From: an uncultured Clostridia bacterium
Lineage (GTDB): Bacteria > Bacillota > Clostridia > Christensenellales > UBA1242
Direction of reading: 5' to 3'
Length of the DNA stretch: 11,197 bases
Assembly: GCA_944381225.1 (NCBI GenBank)
Contig: CALWKJ010000033.1
Span: forward strand, 1-11,197
In this document: in pieces, positions 5,477-11,197 of the stretch
How the letters are laid out: each line of letters starts with the position of its first letter
Position numbering within the stretch: position 1 is the stretch's first letter
Position numbers and translations under genes: made by a program
Notes under the pieces: model-generated
The model's database searches: none
What the model saw: the letters and a program-made list of their open reading frames with translations, nothing else
Told to the model about the DNA's origin: nothing

Positions 5477-7420
5477 ATGAAAAAAGAACAATCTATTTTT
5501 AAATTTTGTTTGCCTTGTCTGTTCATTTTGTTTTCATTATTTATGGAAATGATATGTTTTTTATGGCTTGGTTTTTCTGCTTTTCCAAAATATTTTCTTT
5601 TTGATTTTGCAATTATTTTATTTATTGCATGTTTAATGTATTTTATTCCAAATTTCAAATTTGAAAACGCTGTTTTTTTTATTCTTATCTCAATTCAAAC
5701 AATTTTAAACATTGTAAATACAACAATGTATAACATTTTTGGAGACATTCTATCGTTTGACCTAATTTACCTTGGGGCAGAAGCGACATCTGCTTTAACG
5801 CCTGAATTTATTGATTGGGGTGGTTTTTTTTTAAATTTAAGTTTATTGGGAGCTTTTATAACAATAGTTGTAATATTAGAAAAAACAATTAAAAAAACTT
5901 TTATCATTAGAAAATACTCAACGTTATCATCTATCATTGCAGTTGTTCTTGCAATTCAATTTTTTAGTGTATATTTATATCAATTTCAAAAAACAAACTT
6001 AAATTCTCCAGTCAATGCCTCATCACAAATAACAGAAGATGATTCTTATTTGTTTGATAATTTTCAATTTAAAATAGATGCATATAAAAAATTTGGATAT
6101 TTTGGATTTTATTTTAAAAGTTTTAGCAATTTGTTATTTCATGACGAACCTAGCGACGAAGAAATTTCTTACATTAAAACAGGCTACAAAAATGGATGGA
6201 GTCAAGTAAATTCAGATGCTTTGATGTATGACGATAATTTAATTGTAATTCTTTGTGAAAGTTTAGATTTCTACGCAATAGACCCTATTAACACACCCAC
6301 ACTTTGGTCAATTTTTTATGGTGAAAACTCAATTACTGCTACAAATTTTTATGCACGAAACAGAACAAATGTAAGTGAAGGAATAGTTCTTTTGGGCAAC
6401 ATGCCAAGGGATTCATCTTTATCTTCTATAGTAAAAAAAGGATACAATTTTGAATTCTCTCTGCCAAATGTATTTAAAAATAGTTCCCAAAAAAATACAA
6501 CAACCACCTTTATTCACGCAAACACCAAATCTTTTTACAATAGGGATATAACGCATGGAATAAATGGTATTGGTTTTGATAATATTTATACAATAGAAGA
6601 TTATGAAGGTGAACAAAATTTAAAACCTTTTCACGAATGGATTAGCGATTATGAATTTATAAAATATTTTGCTGACGACATATTTTTAGAAAATGAAAGA
6701 TTTTTAACTTTTTTTGCATCCATATCAACCCATGGTCCATATAATAACCAAAATCAATATTTTGGTGAATATTACGAAAAATATTACAATAATTTGGACG
6801 AATATAAAATTTGGATGGAAAATAATACAGAATATAATTATCCAACAAGTGAGCCATTAAAAACAAGATTTGAAAACTACAAATGCGCTTTTATGGATTT
6901 TGACAAAACAGTAGCGTATATTTTGGAACAATTAAAAGAAAAAGGTATACAAGATAAAACAAACATTGTATTCTTTGCCGACCACAACGCGTATTATTAC
7001 AATTTGTGTAATGATATAAAGAATGTAGATAAACAGGATTTTTCAAACCTTTATATAAATAACATTCCTATGGCAATTTATAGTCCTAAACTTGTAAACA
7101 ATCTAAACGGACAAAATAAATTTGAAAAATTTTGTAATACTTATGATATTTTCCCTACAATTTGTGAATTATATGGCTTAAGTTATAACAAATTTATGTG
7201 TCAGGGATATAACATATTTTCTAATGAAATAGAAAATTCATTTTTCTCGTCAAATTTAAACGGCATGTTTGATGATAAAATATACAGTTTAAACATTGAA
7301 GAAATTTATTATGATCAAATTATAACTGACGAAGATGTTGAAAAATTTACAACAAATGCAATTAAATTTTATGAAAAACAACATTATTTAGAAGAAAGTT
7401 ATAAATTTAATATACAATAA
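5477..7420 (+). CDS. LTA synthase family membrane phosphotransferase / sulfatase-fold enzyme
   Basis: A 647-residue protein of the alkaline phosphatase/sulfatase superfamily, built like LtaS. The N-terminal third holds about five membrane helices (roughly 11-165), followed by a linker and an extracellular catalytic domain (about 240-590). Expected metal and catalytic residues are visible: Glu261 in ILCESLDF, the candidate nucleophile Thr297 in NRTNVSEG, His419 in STHGPY, and Asp502-His503 in FFADHNAY. A threonine nucleophile, not a sulfatase cysteine, favours phosphoglycerol- or phosphoethanolamine-type transfer to an envelope glycolipid or polymer. The order and spacing resemble Staphylococcus aureus LtaS (E255, T300, H416, D475, H476). 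A TTG at 5441 would add 12 residues, but it is the -35 box and has no ribosome binding site, so I chose the ATG at 5477. It converges on a glf-glycosyltransferase operon. The exact substrate cannot be read. Confidence 0.88.
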   Translation: MKKEQSIFKFCLPCLFILFSLFMEMICFLWLGFSAFPKYFLFDFAIILFIACLMYFIPNFKFENAVFFILISIQTILNIVNTTMYNIFGDILSFDLIYLGAEATSALTPEFIDWGGFFLNLSLLGAFITIVVILEKTIKKTFIIRKYSTLSSIIAVVLAIQFFSVYLYQFQKTNLNSPVNASSQITEDDSYLFDNFQFKIDAYKKFGYFGFYFKSFSNLLFHDEPSDEEISYIKTGYKNGWSQVNSDALMYDDNLIVILCESLDFYAIDPINTPTLWSIFYGENSITATNFYARNRTNVSEGIVLLGNMPRDSSLSSIVKKGYNFEFSLPNVFKNSSQKNTTTTFIHANTKSFYNRDITHGINGIGFDNIYTIEDYEGEQNLKPFHEWISDYEFIKYFADDIFLENERFLTFFASISTHGPYNNQNQYFGEYYEKYYNNLDEYKIWMENNTEYNYPTSEPLKTRFENYKCAFMDFDKTVAYILEQLKEKGIQDKTNIVFFADHNAYYYNLCNDIKNVDKQDFSNLYINNIPMAIYSPKLVNNLNGQNKFEKFCNTYDIFPTICELYGLSYNKFMCQGYNIFSNEIENSFFSSNLNGMFDDKIYSLNIEEIYYDQIITDEDVEKFTTNAIKFYEKQHYLEESYKFNIQ

Positions 7421-7453
7421 AAAATACGATATTAATATCGTATTTTATTTTTT
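7421..7453. terminator. Bidirectional terminator between convergent genes
   Basis: AAAATACGATATT and AATATCGTATTTT form a second perfect 26-bp palindrome (7421-7446). It begins directly after the LtaS-like stop codon, and its right end overlaps the stop codon of the glycosyltransferase. T-rich tracts follow on both strands (TATTTTATTTTTT on plus, TTTTTTATTG on minus), as expected for a shared intrinsic terminator. Confidence 0.8.
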
Positions 7454-8599
7454 CCATTTTTTTAAAATTTGACTATATTTATCATACACTTCATCAGAAA
7501 CACTGTCCCAAGTTCTATAAACCTGCTTATATGCGTTTTCTTTTACCGTGTCCAAGTTTTGTTTATTATCAATTATTTTGCAAATCTCATCTGCCCAATC
7601 TTTAGCGTTCTCATTAGCCAAAAACCCATTTTGATTTTCTGTTATAATTTCTGCTGTTGAGCAACCTCTATTCATCAATGATGGCAATTTTAAAGCCGCT
7701 GCTTCTATTGGCGCCAAGCTTGCCGTATCAAAAGTTGAAGGAAATATAAATAAATCACTTCTTAAGTAATGAGCTGATAACAAATTTCTGTCCATTATTT
7801 TTCCAGTAAAAATAACTTCATTTTCAAGATTTAACTCTTTTGTATGTGTTTTTAGTGTTTCTAAGTAATTTCCATCACCAACAACAAGATATTTAAATTT
7901 ATATCCTTTTTCTTTAACAATCTTCATTGCTTTTAATGCCAAATCCAATTTTTTATTTTCTACAATTCTGCCAACAGATAAAAAAACATTTTCTTCATTT
8001 TGCAAATTGTATTTATTATTAACTTCATCTATTTTTTGTTTAACATCTTGTGGATATGTAAGATCAGTTCCATTTCTAATTATTTCAATATTCTTTGTAC
8101 AGCCATAGCTTTTTAAAACTTCTTTTGCCCCCTCACTTACAGTCAAAACATAATCAGCGCTATTAATAGTTTTCATAATATATTTCATTAAAAATTTTTG
8201 TACGCACTTTAATTTTGTTGACCTTTCAAAATCTTCTTTGTACTTTGTATGAAAAGTCATAAGTGTTGGTATATTATGCTTTTTCCCGTAGTTTATCATA
8301 TATCTTCCCAAAGTGAATGGAGAATGAACGTGTATGATATCAATTTTTTTAGACTTTAAAAATTTTTTAAGTTTGCTGTCAATTTTAGGAAGTGCTAATC
8401 TGTATCCTTCAGGACCCCCCATAGACTTTACTCTTATCACTTTAAACGATTGATTGTCTTTGTATTTGGGATATTTTGGCACAATTGCAGCTACCGAAGC
8501 ATCTTCCCTTTTTACAAAATTTTTGCAATAACTTGTAAGCACCAAATTTGGCCCGTCAAACTTTGGATAGTATGAATCCAAAACCTCTAATATGTTCAT
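7445..8599 (-). CDS. GT4-family glycosyltransferase
   Basis: A 384-residue retaining glycosyltransferase with the GT-B fold. It transfers sugar from a nucleotide donor, probably at the cytoplasmic face of the membrane. The N-terminal domain has MNILEVLDSYYPKFDGPN and the IIHVHSPFTLGRYM core (about 88-101). The C-terminal domain has SVGRIVENKKLDLALKA (about 219-235), VVGDG, and the donor-site block FDTASLAPIEAAALKLPS. There the usual EX7E motif reads D-X7-E. The sequence resembles diacylglycerol glucosyltransferase-type GT4 enzymes, but the acceptor is not certain. The start ATG overlaps the glf stop (ATGA), and AAGGAG (8615-8610) lies inside the glf end, so the two genes are translationally coupled. 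A role in galactofuranose transfer or in glycolipid synthesis for the neighbouring LtaS-like enzyme is inference. Confidence 0.9.
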   Translation of the reverse strand: MNILEVLDSYYPKFDGPNLVLTSYCKNFVKREDASVAAIVPKYPKYKDNQSFKVIRVKSMGGPEGYRLALPKIDSKLKKFLKSKKIDIIHVHSPFTLGRYMINYGKKHNIPTLMTFHTKYKEDFERSTKLKCVQKFLMKYIMKTINSADYVLTVSEGAKEVLKSYGCTKNIEIIRNGTDLTYPQDVKQKIDEVNNKYNLQNEENVFLSVGRIVENKKLDLALKAMKIVKEKGYKFKYLVVGDGNYLETLKTHTKELNLENEVIFTGKIMDRNLLSAHYLRSDLFIFPSTFDTASLAPIEAAALKLPSLMNRGCSTAEIITENQNGFLANENAKDWADEICKIIDNKQNLDTVKENAYKQVYRTWDSVSDEVYDKYSQILKKWKK

Positions 8600-9756
8600 T
8601 TTGAAATATCTCCTTCTATAATATCATTTGCTAAATCTAAAGCATTTTTTACTGCAATGTCCATATTTATATATTTATAGTCTCCAAGCCTGCCTAAAAC
8701 ATAAAAATTTAAATAATTGCTTAAATATTTTTTGTATTTATTAAATATATCTGTGCTTTTTTCGTTTACAATTGGATAATATCTTATTAAGCCCTTGTCT
8801 CTTTTAAATTCAAGAGGATATTCTTTTATGTATATGGAGCCTTTTTCCGGCGCTTTATATGTAGTAAATTTTTTAAATTCACTTATTCTTGTATATTTTT
8901 TATTTACAGTATAATTCACAACCGCACATGGTTGTAACTGGCTTTTTTTTGTTTTCTTAAATTTGAAATCTAATGACCTATATGGCAATTCTCCAAATTT
9001 ATAGTTACAAAATTCATCAACTGCTCCTGTAAAAATAACTTTTCCATTAAATTCCTGATTTTTATAAAATATTTTTCCATCTTTTAATTCTAAAATATCA
9101 TTAGCCTCAACATTTTTTAAAATTTTTATATTTTTATGGTTTAGCATATTATTAATCAACTGAGTAAATCCAAGCTTTGGCTGACATTGAAATTTATCGG
9201 TAAAGTATTTGTCCTCATAAGATATATAAACCGGAACTCTTTGCATCACATTTGGATCTAATTCTTCAATTTTTCTTCCCCATTGTTTTTGAGTATAATG
9301 AATAAATATTTTATTTAGTACAAAATTGCCGAATTCCTGTATATCCTTATCTTTATGTTGTTTTAATTGCATAACTGGAACTTTGTTGCCAAAGCCATAT
9401 TCGTCAATTAAAATCTTTTTTATTTTTTCAACTTTATTTTTCATATAAAGTTTTTCTAAACTTGTTAAATTAAATGGAACTGGAACGTAATTGCCATAAA
9501 TATTTGCAAGAACTTTATGCTCGTAGGGAAACCATTCTGTGAATTTTGATAAAAATTTATATACATTTTCGTCGTTTGTATGAAATATATGTGGTCCGTA
9601 CATATGTACATAAATATCATCTATCAGTTCATCATAGACATTGCCACCCACGTGGTTTAATTTTTCAATTACTGTAACTTCATAACCGTTTTCTGCAAGC
9701 GCTCTCGCACATGTACAGCCCGAGATTCCACTTCCTACAACTATTGCCTTTTTCAT
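8596..9756 (-). CDS. glf: UDP-galactopyranose mutase
   Basis: A flavoenzyme that converts UDP-galactopyranose to UDP-galactofuranose, the donor for galactofuranose in surface glycans. It has 386 residues, close to the usual 370-390. The FAD-binding Rossmann start is VVGSGISG (about 6-13), with VIEKLNHVGGN following. Family blocks are YGPHIFHTND (about 53-62), FPYEHKVLANIYGNYVPVP, HYTQKQWGRKIEEL (about 153-166) and RVPVYISYEDKYF. Towards the C-terminus are IRYYPIVNEKS and the FAD-contacting LGRLGDYKYINMD. The start ATG follows AAGGAG (9767-9762) at 5 nt. It is the first gene of a two-gene operon with the GT4 glycosyltransferase. No confident promoter was found in the AT-rich region upstream. 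The enzyme implies that the cell makes a galactofuranose-containing polymer or lipid, but no recognised galactofuranosyltransferase other than the candidate GT4 gene is present. Confidence 0.96.
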   Translation of the reverse strand: MKKAIVVGSGISGCTCARALAENGYEVTVIEKLNHVGGNVYDELIDDIYVHMYGPHIFHTNDENVYKFLSKFTEWFPYEHKVLANIYGNYVPVPFNLTSLEKLYMKNKVEKIKKILIDEYGFGNKVPVMQLKQHKDKDIQEFGNFVLNKIFIHYTQKQWGRKIEELDPNVMQRVPVYISYEDKYFTDKFQCQPKLGFTQLINNMLNHKNIKILKNVEANDILELKDGKIFYKNQEFNGKVIFTGAVDEFCNYKFGELPYRSLDFKFKKTKKSQLQPCAVVNYTVNKKYTRISEFKKFTTYKAPEKGSIYIKEYPLEFKRDKGLIRYYPIVNEKSTDIFNKYKKYLSNYLNFYVLGRLGDYKYINMDIAVKNALDLANDIIEGDISK

Positions 9757-10266
9757 AATTTCTCCTTAAGAAAGAGTTTATCATTATTTGCAATTAAAAC
9801 AAAATGAAATTCACATCTTGTTTCATTAAATATAAATATGTGTTTTTATAATAAATTAGCATTGTAAAATTTTACTTTTATTTACTTGTTAATTTATTTG
9901 TATAAAAAACAAATTTTTTTATTTTATTAATTAATCTATTTTCACATTAAAGTAACAATCATTTCGTGAAATGCTTTGAAGCGTTGTGACGAGTTTTCCA
10001 TTTTAAATAATTGCTTCCGTAGAAAGAAAATATTAAATATACTATTTACAAAAATAAATTTCATTTGCTATTTTTGTGTTTTTCATGGTTATTTTTTTTA
10101 TTATTTTCTAGTTTTTAATCGTTTGTGACTATTGTTATCTTTGCACAAAATACACAAAAATTTTTACGCTAATTTTGTTGTAGAAATGATAAAAGGGCGC
10201 AAATTTGCTTTTTAATTTTGGTCAAATAAATAAAATTAGTACAAAAATGATAAATATTAAAAAATT

Positions 10267-10275
10267 TGGTAAAAT
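10267..10275 (+). promoter_or_regulatory. Possible extended -10 promoter element of the lipoprotein gene
   Basis: TGGTAAAAT fits an extended -10 (TGN plus TAAAAT). No good -35 lies 17 bp upstream. The start would be near 10282, leaving a 175-nt leader that begins with the 10282-10300 hairpin. Confidence 0.3.
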
Positions 10276-10281
10276 AATATT

Positions 10282-10305
10282 GCAAACCTTTTTTGTTTGC
10301 TTTTT
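10282..10305 (+). terminator. Terminator-like hairpin in the leader of the lipoprotein gene
   Basis: GCAAAC (10282-10287) and GTTTGC (10295-10300) form a 6-bp stem with a 7-nt loop, followed by TTTTTG. On plus this is a short intrinsic-terminator shape placed upstream of a coding gene. It could be an attenuator, a 5' stabilising hairpin or chance in AT-rich DNA. Confidence 0.35.
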
Positions 10306-10359
10306 GTTTAAATTTTTGTTATTCCAAACATAGCAAGAATTAACATACAATTTTCTCGC

Positions 10360-10440
10360 ACCTGTAATTGCGCTAGCAGTTTGTATTTGTTAGATTTAGC
10401 AAACAGGTCAAAGCAAATTTTGTTTTTCTAGAGAACAAAA
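10360..10440 (+). promoter_or_regulatory. Structured leader upstream of the lipoprotein ribosome binding site
   Basis: Two foldable elements precede the ribosome binding site. First, GTTTG/CAAAC (10379-10383 and 10400-10404) stacks next to ACCT/AGGT (10360-10363 and 10405-10408), leaving a 15-nt bulge containing GCGCTAGC. Second, TTTTGTT/AACAAAA (10418-10424 and 10434-10440) closes a loop around TCTAGA and ends 3 nt before AGGAGGA. I do not recognise a riboswitch class. Confidence 0.3.
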
Positions 10441-10456
10441 AATAGGAGGATAGTAA

Positions 10457-11137
10457 ATGACAAAATCAAAAACTTTACGTAAATTTGTTACAAGTTTTGC
10501 GCTTGTACTTGCACTCGCATTTTCAGCTGTTTTATTGGTAGCATGTGGCGCTCCAAAAACCTATGGCTTTGATGAAAGTGGAATGTATTGTGTAAACTGT
10601 GAAGTTACAAGCAAGGGTGTTGTTATGAATGAAGATACCGAAAATGCTACATATGGTTCAACATACTTTGAAGAAACAGACAAAAATAAAGATTGGGATG
10701 GTAGCGCAATCACTGTTAAGTTTAAACTTGATGTTTCTGTTTTGGAAAATGGAGATTATACAAGTTGGGTTTTAGCTTTAAACAAACTTAATGGTGAAAC
10801 TTATGTTCATACAGAAGAAGTTCGTGTTGGTGTTGCAAAACAAGGCGACACATATTACATGAATGAGCTCGTTGGCATAGCATATGATGATGCGTTAGAT
10901 TATGATGCTGTTGTCACAGACGGACAGGCTTTTGAGGTAGAAGATGGCAAAGTTCAAGTTGCTATTTCACTTGAATGGGCAGAAGATGTTTTGGATTATG
11001 AATTTGATGTAAATGGAGAAACAATTACAAATCAAAAAACAGTAGTTGGCGCAGTTGGATTTAGATATCTTTGGAATGCAAACGCCAACGTTGATGGTGT
11101 TGTAATAAGTGATCTTGAATTTGTAGAAGCACAATAA
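10457..11137 (+). CDS. Acidic cell-surface lipoprotein of unknown function
   Basis: A 226-residue secreted lipoprotein. A basic start (MTKSKTLRKF) and a hydrophobic core lead to the lipobox LVAC, with the lipidated cysteine at residue 30. Prolipoprotein diacylglyceryl transferase and signal peptidase II would process it, leaving about 197 residues anchored outside the membrane. The mature part is rich in D and E, short of K and R, and looks beta-rich with repeated alternating hydrophobic stretches. It has two further cysteines near residues 44 and 47 (YCVNC), which could form a disulfide or bind metal. No domain is recognised; a carbohydrate-binding-like beta sandwich is a guess. AGGAGGA (10444-10450) lies 6 nt before the ATG, the strongest ribosome binding site in the window. 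Its base composition is less AT-rich than its neighbours, both suggesting high expression. It follows a long structured leader. Confidence 0.88.
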   Translation: MTKSKTLRKFVTSFALVLALAFSAVLLVACGAPKTYGFDESGMYCVNCEVTSKGVVMNEDTENATYGSTYFEETDKNKDWDGSAITVKFKLDVSVLENGDYTSWVLALNKLNGETYVHTEEVRVGVAKQGDTYYMNELVGIAYDDALDYDAVVTDGQAFEVEDGKVQVAISLEWAEDVLDYEFDVNGETITNQKTVVGAVGFRYLWNANANVDGVVISDLEFVEAQ

Positions 11138-11197
11138 TTTTGATGAAAGAAGAAATTTCTAGAGGTTACTTCTCAAAATCAAATTTTAAAAATCTTA

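Larger units (their letters stand above)
9757..10456. other. AT-rich 700-bp divergent intergenic region without a gene
   Basis: No open frame of useful length and no recognisable RNA family is seen here. It must hold the promoters of glf (minus) and of the lipoprotein gene (plus). Visible structures are a 12-bp palindrome GTAAAATTTTAC (9864-9875), two adjoining short inverted repeats (9960-9973 and 9973-9982), an extended -10-like TGGTAAAAT (10267-10275), and three hairpins in the probable lipoprotein leader (10282 onward). An unrecognised small RNA cannot be excluded. Confidence 0.6.

Noticed and set aside
6419..6866. Minus-strand open frames inside the LtaS-like gene
   Set aside because: They lie opposite the conserved catalytic domain and have no ribosome binding site or recognisable motif.
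1..11197. CRISPR array, insertion sequence, toxin-antitoxin or defence system
   Set aside because: No regularly spaced repeats, transposase, nuclease or paired small-gene cassette is visible on either strand.
11138..11197. Terminator after the lipoprotein gene
   Set aside because: TTTTGAT and ATCAAA-type arms are present but give no convincing stem with a T-run before the window ends.

Overview
The window is AT-rich chromosomal DNA from a low-GC, endospore-forming bacterium of the Bacillota, most likely an uncultured Clostridia-type lineage. The evidence is a GerA-type germinant receptor locus, a Gram-positive lipoprotein, an LtaS-like cell-envelope enzyme, tRNA genes with encoded CCA, and sigmaA-like promoters. 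Species-level identity cannot be read from the sequence. There is no sign of an insertion sequence, prophage, CRISPR array, rRNA or replication origin.

Region 1 (1-3570, minus strand) is a germination locus. It has gerAB-like (cut by the window edge), gerAA-like overlapping it by 23 bp, and upstream of both a 422-residue single-pass membrane protein with three fibronectin-III-like repeats. The upstream gene has a near-perfect sigmaA-type promoter. The 50-bp gap before gerAA holds a good match to the forespore sigmaG promoter. It also holds a hairpin that contains the gerAA ribosome binding site, so the two genes may be expressed at different times.

Region 2 (3570-4850) has a small amidase_6-type protein on the plus strand, then two divergent tRNA genes, tRNA-Asn(GTT) on minus and tRNA-Arg(CCT) on plus. 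Each tRNA has its own promoter and a clear terminator.

Region 3 (4850-9760) concerns the cell envelope. A DUF6512-like integral membrane protein and a 647-residue LTA-synthase/sulfatase-type phosphotransferase lie on plus. A perfect 26-bp palindrome overlaps the end of the first gene and directly abuts the promoter of the second. On minus, converging through a shared palindromic terminator, is a two-gene operon of UDP-galactopyranose mutase (glf) and a GT4 glycosyltransferase. Together these could make and decorate a glycolipid or glycopolymer containing galactofuranose; that linkage is inferred from proximity and chemistry only.

Region 4 (9757-11197) is a 700-bp AT-rich gap with no gene but several hairpins. 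It is followed by a strongly ribosome-bound gene for an acidic lipoprotein of unknown function.

Translation signals differ between genes. The minus-strand genes and the lipoprotein have clear Shine-Dalgarno sequences. The three plus-strand genes between 3645 and 7420 have none, and one looks leaderless. No complete new defence or mobile system is visible. The most promising novelties are the gerAA promoter/hairpin switch with its companion FN3-like protein, and the palindrome-controlled LtaS-like gene.
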